Source: Paralithodes platypus (taxonomy: Eukaryota; Arthropoda; Malacostraca; Decapoda; Lithodidae). Taken from it: a DNA stretch of 64,000 nucleotides. Where the stretch lies: NCBI GenBank assembly GCA_032716605.1, contig CM064512.1, positions 24,119,810 through 24,183,809 on the forward strand. Reading direction: 5' to 3'. A program made the translations under genes and the position numbers. Position 1 is the first letter of the stretch. Each line of letters starts with the position of its first letter. This document shows positions 23,462-32,915 of this stretch, one piece after another. The notes under the pieces were generated by a model. The model had not been told where the DNA came from. It searched no databases and worked only from the letters and a program-made list of their open reading frames with translations.

Positions 23462-24787
23462 AGGCCGGTTCACACGAAAACAATTTGTTTCCAATTCTCT
23501 CCCCCGTCCTTCCAGGACGAGGGAGAGTTGCTGTAAAATTCCCGGCGAAACTCAAAAAGTGTTCACACGGGAGAGCCAAGTCAAAGGTAGGGATTGTGGA
23601 CGTAGAATTGCCATGCAGAAAGCATATGTATCAATTTACATAGTGATATGAGTGCATATTTGGACCACTCATGTGTGTAGAGGATCTCAGGGGTGCAGGA
23701 TGATGGTTATAATGAGCAGGGGTGATATAAATACACGAGGTAGCTCTAGTTGTTCCACCCCACGCCTTCTTCAATGGTCACTCCCGCAGCCCAACCGTGT
23801 TTAAAGATAGCCTTCACACCACACTTGACATGTCATTCGTAGCTCAGTCAGTACGGGTTAGATCTCGTGAACAGGAAAACAAGCATTCGATCCTCCTCGG
23901 ATCCGAAGTATTTTTGTTTTTGTTTTTTTTTGTTTTTTTATATATAATTATATTAGGTTAGTCAAGTTAGGTTAATCTAACAAAATATTATAATCAGACA
24001 AGAACAAAAAGCAAAGTCGTCGCGAATGGTAGGCCCAGGTTATACAATCATGATGGGAGCAATTAAAAGAAAACGGACGATGGCAAGCTATAGTAAAATA
24101 TTAACAATGGATATTGTACCAACTCACAAGATCGTATTCGTTTTGTTATGGCAGACATACTTAAGAATAATCTTAAGATAAACCTAATGCGTCTGTTGGT
24201 GCTTGGGATATAGTGGTATACACGACTGGTTGATGTTATGTTAGTGAGATTGCCTCCCTATTTGTTTTGTTATTATCAAGTGAATGAGTTGACCGACTTG
24301 TATGCTGCTTTTCATATTTCTGTAATTATTATCTTTACCTCTTCTTTCTTCTTATCATCTCAGAATATTATCATATATCTTCTTCGTATATGACCTGCTT
24401 AATTTTATTATATATAGTTTTTGTTTCTTGAAGTGGAATGGTATGAATGTAAACAAAAACGCATTACTCAACGTCTTTTGTTTTTCGTGTGGTACGAAAG
24501 GTGACCAAAAAGGCGGCCAAGTCATTGTATCGGATATACGCAGTCAGTTCAGTTCAGTTTCTATGGAGCTCGTCCTGGAATCTTTTACGACTCTGAACCT
24601 CATGATTCTATACAGGACTGGCCATTTGTATCGGCACTAGCTGTGAACAGAGGGCTGTGAATGTCCAAAAACCAACCAGTTGGTTTCCTGAATTCCCCAG
24701 TGAAATATGACACCCCAGCGAGATTTTCCTTCCAATTGTCAGCCCTCAAGGGACGGTGGACAAAAACTTGTCCGTGTGAACCGGCCT
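23462..24787. mobile_element. Non-autonomous TIR element, PIF/Harbinger-like
   Basis: Perfect 15-bp inverted ends AGGCCGGTTCACACG (23462-23476) and CGTGTGAACCGGCCT (24773-24787), flanked by TTA at 23459-23461 and 24788-24790. A 3-bp TTA duplication is usual for PIF/Harbinger. The 1.3-kb interior has no transposase; it carries a tRNA-like block at 23840-23893 and T-rich tracts at about 23910-23940. The frame at 24428-24640 has no known domain. Confidence 0.75.
23832..23940 (+). repeat. tRNA-like (SINE-like) block with T-rich tail
   Basis: Contains TAGCTCAGTCA (A-box-like, 23840-23850) and GCATTCGATCC (B-box-like, 23883-23893), close to a tRNA in spacing, followed by TTTTTGTTTTTG. The intervening sequence does not fold into a clear tRNA by eye. 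Probably a SINE or tRNA pseudogene inside the Harbinger-like element. Confidence 0.5.
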
Positions 24788-24999
24788 TTAAAGACAACTG
24801 GAACTCTTTTTACACCACCTGGCCTCCTTTGCTGATCCTTTCCGAGAGAGGCCAACCACAGATTGCCCTCAAACCACCTTTCTCTCTCTTTCAATACGAT
24901 ATACTGCAAACATGTTACATACTACACTAACTTTACAAAAACAAAACAAGTATAAAAACAAGAAAGAGCAACAAATTAATTAAATGGCAAAACTACAAC

Positions 25000-25170
25000 C
25001 CGCCTCGGTGGGCTGCCACTCTGTGGAACACAACCTCTCATCAGCCAATCTCCTCTTTCTCACTGAAACCAAGTTGCCTGGGAGTACTGATAGCAAGCTC
25101 TTCCATGTATCCTTCTAGTATCTTTGTCCTCAGTGTTATCAGTTGTATGCCAAAGGTGGATGTTCTGTAT
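25000..25170 (+). pseudogene. LINE G endonuclease fragment, 5' part
   Basis: One frame reads LSSANLLFLTETKLPGSTDSK, a stop, then AKGGCSV, matching the TET and GG(C/V) blocks of Jockey-type APE endonucleases. It breaks off at about 25170 where CR1 begins, and the domain continues at 29431 with a Y-V-C-N block. One in-frame stop (TAG) lies within it. Confidence 0.7.
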
Positions 25171-25270
25171 AAGTTCAGTTGCTCTCTGACCCCTGACCTG
25201 TGCGGACGTTCCCAGTGACCGCTAGTGAACCTGTTTACCCTTAGTGAGGTCCTAGTGAACTTTCATAGTG

Positions 25271-26158
25271 ATGGCTGTTGTTGATGAGTCTGCTGTCTCC
25301 TCCCATACTCTCCAGCTTTGTCTTGCTTTGCAAGAGAGACTGGAGAGTGTGGAGCAGGAGATTCAGTGTCTCAAAGATGAAAATTTGGCCTTGAGACTAG
25401 CTATGGCGGAGAAGAAGTGTGAGGCTACCGGAAGTGTTCCCAGGGATCGTGAAGCCCCTTGGAAAGTGGTGTCAACTAGTGCAACGGCCTGCAAGCTGAA
25501 AAGGCAGCCAGTCAAGACCCACAACAACTTCAGCACCTTGGCTGATGAGAGTGATGGCGATGAAGTGGCGATCATCGAGGCAGTGAGAGGGGAGGGGGGG
25601 AAGTCTGCTGCTGTTGCTGCAACAACTGCTGCTACACGCCGACAAAAGGAAAAAGCTAAGTCTGTTTTCATTGTCGGTGATTCATTGGTTAGATACCTTG
25701 GCAGGGCAACAAACACTCAGGTTGGTAAAGTTGTCTGCGTGCCTGGTGCCGGAGTCGGGAGGGTGGCTGAGAAGATAGATGCTGTCATGGAAGTGAGTGG
25801 GGAGGACCCCATCATCTTCCTCAACGCAGGGAGCAACGACATATGGAGATGCAGGACTGAGGAGTTGCTCTCCAAGTATCAGGAAATGTTGGAGAGGATC
25901 AAGGAAAAAGGTGGAGTTCCTGTGGTAAACAGTATCCTGCCTAGAAGAGGGGTAAGGAAGGAATGGTCCTCCAGGGCTATTGGTGTAAATAGCCGGCTGG
26001 AGAAGTATTGTAAGGCAAATACTATTCCATTCCTGGATAACTGGTCCCTCTTTTATGGTAAGGATGAACTGTATGCCCAGGATGGAGTACATCTCTCTCG
26101 ACTAGGAGTTTCGACCTTGGCCAGCTCACTCGACAAGATTGTTGCGGGGTTTCGTTAA
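25271..26158 (+). CDS. CR1 LINE ORF1: coiled coil plus SGNH hydrolase
   Basis: A 295-residue protein from the ATG at 25271 (a GTG codon precedes it in frame). Residues about 17-50 have leucine/glutamate heptads that suggest a coiled coil, for self-association. Residues about 130-295 are an SGNH/GDSL esterase: VGDSLVRYLG near 135-144 (Ser nucleophile about 138), GAGVG, AGSNDI near 186-191, and QDGVHLSRLG near 270-279 with the Asp and His of the triad. ORF1 proteins of CR1 elements often carry this esterase; they are thought to bind element RNA, and the role of the hydrolase is unsettled. All blocks are present and the frame is intact. Confidence 0.93.
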   Translation: MAVVDESAVSSHTLQLCLALQERLESVEQEIQCLKDENLALRLAMAEKKCEATGSVPRDREAPWKVVSTSATACKLKRQPVKTHNNFSTLADESDGDEVAIIEAVRGEGGKSAAVAATTAATRRQKEKAKSVFIVGDSLVRYLGRATNTQVGKVVCVPGAGVGRVAEKIDAVMEVSGEDPIIFLNAGSNDIWRCRTEELLSKYQEMLERIKEKGGVPVVNSILPRRGVRKEWSSRAIGVNSRLEKYCKANTIPFLDNWSLFYGKDELYAQDGVHLSRLGVSTLASSLDKIVAGFR

Positions 26159-26268
26159 AAAAACCTGGGTGTGTAAGTAAAATACTGTCTCCATATGGAG
26201 CAGGTACTTCATGTGACAAACCAGTGAGTAAAATAGAAATAATCAGTCAAGATAGTGCGGATATAGTG

Positions 26269-29211
26269 ATGTGTAATAGTAGTATCGATAACACTACACA
26301 TGTAACTGATAGTAAAGATGAGAATACTGATAGAGTAGAATTTCCGTCTAGAGCTAGTAGTTCAACAGGAAATAATAAGTTAGCTAAACACAATAGAAAA
26401 TTAGTTGCAAATAAAAGTAATAGGTTGAGGGTATATTATACAAATTGTAGGAGTTTATGTAACAAAATGAACGAACTTAGAGCACTCGTTAGCACAGAAA
26501 ATATAGACATAATAGCGCTAACTGAAACGTGGATTAATACAGAATCTAGGCATTTTTTAGCAGAATTTGATATTCCAGGATATAGTTTGTTTAAATATGA
26601 CCGAACAAGTAGGAGGGGCGGGGGTATAGCAGTGTTTGTCAGGAGTACATTAAAAAGCTGTATTAAATCAGGTATTAGACTAAATAATGATAATGAAAGT
26701 GTTTGGGTAGAGGTTAACGAAGGTAGTGAGACCATAGTTATTGGAGTTATATATAGACCGCCTAATATGAGTAGAAATGGCGGAAAATCGTTATGGGAGG
26801 AAATTAAAATAGCATCAAGGTTTAGCAATGTGTGCATTATGGGGGATTTTAATTTTCCGAACATTGATTGGCAGCACCAAATAGGCGACTCCGATTCAGT
26901 AGAGTTGATTGAGGTAGTACAAGATAGTTTTTTATTTCAATTCATAGATACGCCGACTAGAGGTATTAATATTCTTGATTTAGTTTTCAGTAACAATGAA
27001 CATATGATAAATAATGTAGAGATTGGTGACCACCTAGGAAATAGCGATCATAAATCTATTTATTTTAATATACAATGGACAGGGAATGCTAAAGAGAATA
27101 CGACACTTATCCCAGATTTCAGAAAAGCCGATTATGGTGGGCTAAGAAGAGCCTTAAGGGTGGACCCTATTGTTAAGCGATTAAGTCAGGATATGCCAGA
27201 GTTAAACTTGCCACCTACATATAACCAGTTTATTGCTTCACTCCACAATGCTCAAAATAAATATATCCCTAAAAGAAGATTTAGATCGACGCAGAACCAA
27301 CCAAAATGGATGACTAATAAGCTAATAGATCTTATAGGAAAAAAGAAAGGAATATATCGAAAAATAAAGAAAGGTGAAAATCATTTACATATATACTATC
27401 AGACTCTATCAAGACAGGTCAAAAAGGAAATCAGGAAAGCAAAAAGAAATTATGAAATAAGGATAGCCAGCGACTCAAAAAATAACCCTAAAGCTTTTTA
27501 CCAACTATATAAATCTAAAGTTAGAGATGTAATAGGCCCCCTAAAAACTTCAATAGGAGAAATAACAGAAAATGATTTAGAAATGTGCAGTACATTAAAT
27601 AGTCAGTTTCTTTCCGTTTTCACTAATGAAAATTTGGCACAGATTCCAGAAGTCAATATGGTATATAGTGATAATATAGAAAATATGTTAAGTACAGTTA
27701 GTATAAGTAGAAATGATGTGCTTAAGGAAATTGACAGACTGAAACCTCAAAAATCGCCTGGTCCTGACGAGGTATATGCTAGAGTATTAAAAGAATGCAG
27801 AGATGAGTTAAGTAGTCCATTAGCATTTATATTTAACAAGTCATTAGAAACAGGTTTAGTTCCAGAAGCTTGGAAGCTTGCAAATGTAGTTCCGATCTTC
27901 AAAAAAGGTGATAAATCGATAGCATCCAATTACCGTCCCATTAGTCTCACATCAATCATAGGAAAGTTGCTAGAGTCTATTATTGCTAGGAAAATTAGAA
28001 GCCACTTAGTAAAATTTAACTTAATAAATTCTTCTCAGCATGGATTCACTCAGGGACGTTCGTGCCTTACTAATTTGCTTAGCTTTTTCTCAGAGGTATA
28101 TGAAGCAGTAGATAGTGACAAGTCATATGATATTATATATTTAGATTTCAGTAAAGCTTTCGACAGAGTCCCTCATGAGAGATTGATGAGAAAGGTTGAG
28201 GCACATGGAATAGGAGGGTCGTTGTTGGGATGGATTAGGTCATGGCTAATTGGTAGGAAACAGAGAGTCAGCATAAATGGTACCAAGTCAGAGTGGGGAG
28301 CAGTCAAAAGTGGTGTCCCCCAGGGATCGGTATTAGGTCCCCTGTTGTTTCTTATATACATAAATGACCTAGATTTAGGTATAACTAGTAGGATAAGTAA
28401 ATTCGCAGACGATACTAAAATGGGGAGATCAATTGATTCAGATAGCGATATAGAGTGCCTCCAAAGGGATCTAGATACCTTACATGAATGGTCAGTAAAT
28501 TGGCAGATGAAGTTTAACATTGACAAATGCAAGGTATTAAAGATAGGGAAGATGCAAACAAATGTTAAATATAAACTAGCTAATTTAGAATTAGAAAATT
28601 CAGACTGCGAGAAAGATCTAGGTGTGTTTGTTAGCAATGATTTGAAGCCTAGAAAACAGTGTATAAGCGTTCGTAATAAGGCAAACAGGATTCTCGGGTT
28701 CATCTCTAGGAGTGTGAGTAACAGAACTGCTGATGTTATCTTAAAACTTTACTTGTCATTAGTGAGACCCCATATGGATTATGCTGTCCAATTTTGGTGT
28801 CCTTATTACAGAATGGACATAGATTCATTGGAGAGAATTCAGCGTAGAATGACAAAAATGATCCATAATATTAGAAATTTTCCGTATGAAGAAAGGTTGA
28901 AGAAATTAGGTTTACATTCGTTAGAGAGACGCAGAGTTAGAGGGGATATGATAGAGGTGTTCAAGTGGGTTAGTGGGATTAACAAAGGGGACATGACAAA
29001 TGTACTAAAGCTCAGTGATAGCGAAAGAACTCGTACCAATGGTTTCAAATTAGATAAATTTCGTTTCAGAAAAGATATAGGCAAATATTGGTTTGGTAAC
29101 AGAGTTGTAGATGGGTGGAATAGGCTACCAAGTGATATAGTGGGATCAAGAACGATAGGGAGCTTTAAGAACAAATTGGATAAGCATATGGACGAGAAGG
29201 GTTGGGTGTGA
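26269..29211 (+). CDS. CR1 LINE ORF2: APE endonuclease and reverse transcriptase
   Basis: A 980-residue protein from the ATG at 26269. The frame is open further up to about 26062, overlapping ORF1, without another ATG. Endonuclease: TNCRSL near residue 58, LTETWIN (Glu about 86), YRPP, MGDFNFP (Asp about 193), and NSDHKS (Asp-His about 250-251). RT: SPGPDEVYARVL, NYRPISLTS, QHGFTQGRSC, LDFSKAFDRVP (Asp about 626), VPQGSVLGPLLF, FADDT (about 712-715). A C-terminal block (SLERIQRRMTKMI) follows. It nicks DNA and primes reverse transcription at the target. Every catalytic residue I can check is present. ORF2 could be made by reinitiation after ORF1, since the gap is 110 bp. Confidence 0.96.
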   Translation: MCNSSIDNTTHVTDSKDENTDRVEFPSRASSSTGNNKLAKHNRKLVANKSNRLRVYYTNCRSLCNKMNELRALVSTENIDIIALTETWINTESRHFLAEFDIPGYSLFKYDRTSRRGGGIAVFVRSTLKSCIKSGIRLNNDNESVWVEVNEGSETIVIGVIYRPPNMSRNGGKSLWEEIKIASRFSNVCIMGDFNFPNIDWQHQIGDSDSVELIEVVQDSFLFQFIDTPTRGINILDLVFSNNEHMINNVEIGDHLGNSDHKSIYFNIQWTGNAKENTTLIPDFRKADYGGLRRALRVDPIVKRLSQDMPELNLPPTYNQFIASLHNAQNKYIPKRRFRSTQNQPKWMTNKLIDLIGKKKGIYRKIKKGENHLHIYYQTLSRQVKKEIRKAKRNYEIRIASDSKNNPKAFYQLYKSKVRDVIGPLKTSIGEITENDLEMCSTLNSQFLSVFTNENLAQIPEVNMVYSDNIENMLSTVSISRNDVLKEIDRLKPQKSPGPDEVYARVLKECRDELSSPLAFIFNKSLETGLVPEAWKLANVVPIFKKGDKSIASNYRPISLTSIIGKLLESIIARKIRSHLVKFNLINSSQHGFTQGRSCLTNLLSFFSEVYEAVDSDKSYDIIYLDFSKAFDRVPHERLMRKVEAHGIGGSLLGWIRSWLIGRKQRVSINGTKSEWGAVKSGVPQGSVLGPLLFLIYINDLDLGITSRISKFADDTKMGRSIDSDSDIECLQRDLDTLHEWSVNWQMKFNIDKCKVLKIGKMQTNVKYKLANLELENSDCEKDLGVFVSNDLKPRKQCISVRNKANRILGFISRSVSNRTADVILKLYLSLVRPHMDYAVQFWCPYYRMDIDSLERIQRRMTKMIHNIRNFPYEERLKKLGLHSLERRRVRGDMIEVFKWVSGINKGDMTNVLKLSDSERTRTNGFKLDKFRFRKDIGKYWFGNRVVDGWNRLPSDIVGSRTIGSFKNKLDKHMDEKGWV

Positions 29212-29430
29212 AGGGGGATCAGCCGGGTTGGGCCAATCAGCGCTCTGCAGACCCCCGTAATCCTGCGTTAATCTCTAACCGGTTTGGTAAGATGATCCTC
29301 AGGGTATTAGAGTGTTGAGCCTATAATTGGGCTTTGTAATTGGGGTTGTGTGGGACAGGGATCTGCCTTGCTTAGGCCAATCGGCTTTCTGCAGACTCCC
29401 ATTTTCTTATGTTCTTATGTTCTTATAAAT

Positions 29431-29900
29431 TATGTATGCAACATCTTGCTTTCTTTTGTGTTCCCAACTTTGATTCTTCTGAATTCTCAAATTTCAAGCT
29501 AAAGTTTTTGTGTCACTTACGAACTAAATATGTGTGGGCTGTTTATATCTCCCCTAATGTTACTGACTATCAAAACGTCTTTGACTAGCTAACTTCTAAA
29601 GTGGAACACATTCAAAATGTCAACCTTCACCCCCACTAATGGTTCCTATTATTTCACTGACCAACCTGGTGAACAACCATGCACATTTTCTATCATATAT
29701 TTCCAAGAGAAGTTAGTCCAGCACCCTACTTGTTGTAGCCCTGACCGTATTGGAGATCGGCAAGATATCATTGACTTATTTAGTTATTTCTAACCTCTAA
29801 TCATTCTACTAATGCCGTAAACATTTTCTCACAGTGTTCTCTCCTTAAAAAAACAAAAAACAAACGAACGTAAAATCTTCCCGACTGGTCCATTTTGCAC
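29431..29900 (+). pseudogene. LINE G endonuclease fragment, 3' part
   Basis: Resumes the endonuclease interrupted at 25170: YVCN, then after a frame change SSEFSNF, TKYVWAVYISPNVTDYQNVFD, a stop, SKVEHIQN; later FTDQPGEQ, LVQHPTCC.DRIGDRQ and LFL/F-type blocks in shifting frames. The order matches Jockey-type EN, which ends near 29870. Heavily decayed, with several stops; no RT follows. Confidence 0.7.
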
Positions 29901-30439
29901 AATTTGGTGTAGCTTCTTGTGTATAATTGTGTTATCTAAATTGTTCAAGTAAACTCACCCCTGTAATAATGGTCTGCACAAAACAAATAAAGTTGTCCAA
30001 ATTCCATCTAATATCCCGATTAGTTTACTACCTGTCATTTGTATTTTGGAAGGTCCCTTAAGCAAACTGAATCTTAATAGTAGTATTATCTGTGAGGTCT
30101 TATACATATCAATATTTGTCCAACACTTACTTGACTTCACCAGCAATATTCGGTTTTAATATGTAACCTCAGATGTATATCTTAATGTCAAGGCTTCTAT
30201 TCAACACACCATGCATAAATTATGTATGGTGGTAAGAGCTTTCTTTAGAGGTGTTAGGAAGGTCATTCTTGTTAAACGTTGATGGTAAAGTGTTCTGTGG
30301 CTTATGACCCAGAAAATGGAAGTCACTCGTTGTGACACCACTTATTTGTCAAACTGTACAAGAGTTATCCAACACTGTAGCATGTGACTGATTAATAGAG
30401 AATAATTAACCTTATCTTAATTAGCAAACAAAGGGGTTA
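29901..30439. other. No gene seen; AT-rich spacer
   Basis: AT-rich DNA. The minus frame at 29955-30146 has no recognisable domain. Confidence 0.5.
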
Positions 30440-31282
30440 ATAACTGACCTTAGTCTTATTGCACAACTTAGGATTGCAATATGGCATAGGTGATGTGTAT
30501 TAATGATATATCATAGAGGTTTTCTACAACATGTACAAATACTCTATTTAAGTAATGTACACCGTAAGTTTTGGTACAAGTTATGTGTTGTGTACAGTAG
30601 TAAGTACACCAATATTTCAGTTTATTCTCTAGGCTAGCAAATGTTTAGTGACCCAAAATATGCAAATAGTATTAACAGTGTGACCACTTCCTTGAGGGTT
30701 TACTACCTCCGAGACTCGCCCCTCCCATGTTCCGCTCTGTTCTGCATAATATGTGTGGCCAATATACAACACTTACTATGAAATGAGCAAACATTCGCAA
30801 TACCTACATTATTGAAAACACCGGTGAGAGGCCTAAATAATATTGTGCATGCAAACTTCATGAATGGAATGTATAGATATCAACACAATTAATTATGCAG
30901 TACAGCAGAGGACTTTCATTAATGTGGCGTTTTTGTATTACAACAAACAATGATGCAAATAAAGAAGGCTTTCAATTGTTAATCATATACTTTGATGTAA
31001 ATGTATGGTATGTATAACTTAGACTACACTAACAGAAATACAAATGTAAAAATTATAGGAATATACAGTTAATAACTTGCTCAAGAATATTTCAATATTT
31101 TTGTTCAGTTTGAACATATTTCTATTATGCTTTATTAATGTGTACTGCAACAAAAAAATAAGAAACCACAATTAAATATATATTCATACAATTACGTATC
31201 CTTTTATATACTGGTTTGTCATACTGTATAATATAAATGAAGAATATGCATGCAATTCATCGTTATTAGGACACATAACCCG

Positions 31283-31762
31283 AATATTTATCTGTATATG
31301 TATCTGTTTAATACAAACTGAGAACCAATATTTATCTTTATATGTATCTGTTTAATACAAACTGAGAACCAATATTTATCTTTATATGTATCTGTTTAAT
31401 ACAAATTGAGAACCAATATTTATCTTTATATGTATCTGTTTAATACAAATTGAGAACCAATATTTATCTGTATATGTATCTGTTTAATACAAACTGAGAA
31501 CCAATATTTATCTTTATGTATCTGTAATACAACTGAGACCAATATATCTTTAGTATCTGTTTAATACAAATTGAGAACCAATATTTATCTTTATATGTAT
31601 CTGTTTAATACAAACTGAGAACCAATATTTATCTTTATATGTATCTGTTTAATACAAACTGAGAACCAATATTTATCTTTATATGTATCTGTTTAATACA
31701 CATTGAGAACCAATATTTATCTTTATATGTATCTGTTTAATACAAACTGAGAACCAATATTT
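31283..31762 (+). repeat. 44-bp tandem array, about 11 copies
   Basis: The unit begins AATATTTATCTTTATATGTA and ends ACTGAGAACC, 44 bp long. Units differ by one or two bases, except one eroded unit near 31510-31560. The inverted repeat copy at 44440-44500 has only about one unit, so expansion happened in this copy. Confidence 0.95.
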
Positions 31763-32310
31763 ATTGTTGCTGTCAATGTTGCTGTAATGTCAACTTTGGG
31801 TTATGTTAACATTGTCTGCATGACGTTTTCAACCAGTAAAAGCAATGATATATTTCACTGCCATAGCCTGCTCAGATCACTGTGGTAATGTAAAATTATG
31901 AATGAATGGTGAGGCCATGGGAAACCCTAGTGAAAAGCTTGTGTCTATTGATGTAAAAACCACTAGAAAGCTACTAAATAAACCAGAGCAATTGGACGTT
32001 GAAAAGTTAAATAAAGGTCATAGCTACTTTGGAGATTTCATTAGATGTATATCTCGTATATAACCAGCCCCTCACCTGATCTACGGAACAGTTTGAATCT
32101 CTCTCTCTCTCTCTCTCTCTTTCCGACCGCCTCCTGATACTCAGATGCTATATTGAAAACCTATCTAAGAGAGTCCCCAAAGAAATCTTGTGAGTATAGG
32201 TCGACACTTGTCACTTGAGTTTAATTGATTTCCAGACACCTTACGGTACTTTCTCCCCAAGTAGATTTTGTTTTTAGTGTTATCATTATTTGATTTGTTC
32301 ATTTACACCG

Positions 32311-32440
32311 GCCTTCTATATACACTGGTTTAACACTATAGTGACTATACCGATATGTGCCTTTTATATACACTGGTTTAAAACTATAGTGACTATACCG
32401 ATATGTGCCTTTTATATACACTGGTTTAATAATAATTATA
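32311..32440 (+). repeat. 48-bp tandem repeat, about 2.7 copies
   Basis: The unit begins CCTTTTATATACACTGG and ends CCGATATGTG, with near-identical first and second copies and a partial third. The region corresponding to a single unit is present at about 42795-42840. Confidence 0.85.
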
Positions 32441-32531
32441 CTAGTATTAAGAGAATATGTAGAGGAGTAAAGGTGAGACAACATTTTAACGATAGGTAGG
32501 GCACTGTGAAACAGCCAATGACCAGTGTGAG

Positions 32532-32721
32532 CCGCTAGGACCTGCATATTATCCATCCTCTCCATCTCGCCGCTAGGACCTGCATATTATCCATCCTCTC
32601 CATCTCGCCGCTAGGACCTGCATATTATCCATCCTCTCCATCTCGCCGCTAGGACCTGCATATTATCCATCCTCTCCATCTCGCCGCTAGGACCTGCATA
32701 TTATCCATCCTCTCCATCTCG
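32532..32721 (+). repeat. 38-bp tandem repeat, five exact copies
   Basis: The unit begins CCGCTAGGACCTGCATATTA and ends CTCTCCATCTCG. Five copies, all identical as far as I can tell. No spacers, so this is a minisatellite and not a CRISPR array. Confidence 0.95.
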
Positions 32722-32840
32722 CCTCCATCTGAGTAAAAGAGGGCATTCTCTTCCACGGCTTGCTCCCTGTCAGTCTCGTCGTTGGAGAGAGTTTTGCACG
32801 CTGCTAGGGTGGTTTTTGCCAGCGGTTTAGTACTGCCGGG

Positions 32841-32843
32841 TAC

Positions 32844-32874
<31 letters not shown>

Positions 32875-32915
32875 TACTTGAGATGACGGGGCTCGAGCAT
32901 AATGAGCCAAAACGT
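32841..32915 (+). ncRNA. (TA)n tract followed by a decayed hammerhead-like motif
   Basis: After a (TA)n run comes GATGA at 32882-32886, then GGCTC (32890-32894) pairing with GAGCC (32904-32908), then AAAACGTC. A hammerhead core needs CUGAUGA, stem II and GAAA; here CUGAUGA is GAGATGA and GAAA is AAAA. It looks like an eroded relative of the motif at 59651-59684, not an active ribozyme. Confidence 0.35.

Larger units (their letters stand above)
25171..29430 (+). mobile_element. Full-length CR1-type LINE, two intact ORFs
   Basis: About 4.26 kb. A short 5' leader of about 100 bp is followed by ORF1 (25271-26158), ORF2 (26269-29211) and a 3' UTR ending in tandem TTCTTATG units (about 29404-29426), the short 3' microsatellite usual for CR1. 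The ends are inferred from where the surrounding endonuclease breaks off and resumes. I see no target duplication, also usual for CR1. Both ORFs lack internal stops, so this copy could be active. Confidence 0.9.
30440..32440 (+). repeat. Unidentified long dispersed repeat, copy 1
   Basis: This stretch matches 42790-45330 in inverted orientation through many blocks: ACCACTTCCTTGAGGGTTTA (30683) against the complement of 45052-45071, GTGTGGCCAATATACAAC, TTCATCGTTATTAGG, the ATGTTAACATT block, the ATTTCATTAGATGTAT block, the (CT)n tract at 32097-32121, and TATATACACTGGTTTAA. No frame is conserved, so it is a non-coding repeat or the decayed interior of a large element. A 44-bp unit is tandemly expanded inside it. 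Confidence 0.85.

Noticed and set aside
26436..29174. Minus-strand frames within CR1 ORF2
   Set aside because: Complement shadows of the intact ORF2, with no domain of their own.
32532..32721. Regular 38-bp repeats that might suggest CRISPR
   Set aside because: The units are directly tandem with no spacers, in a eukaryotic window.
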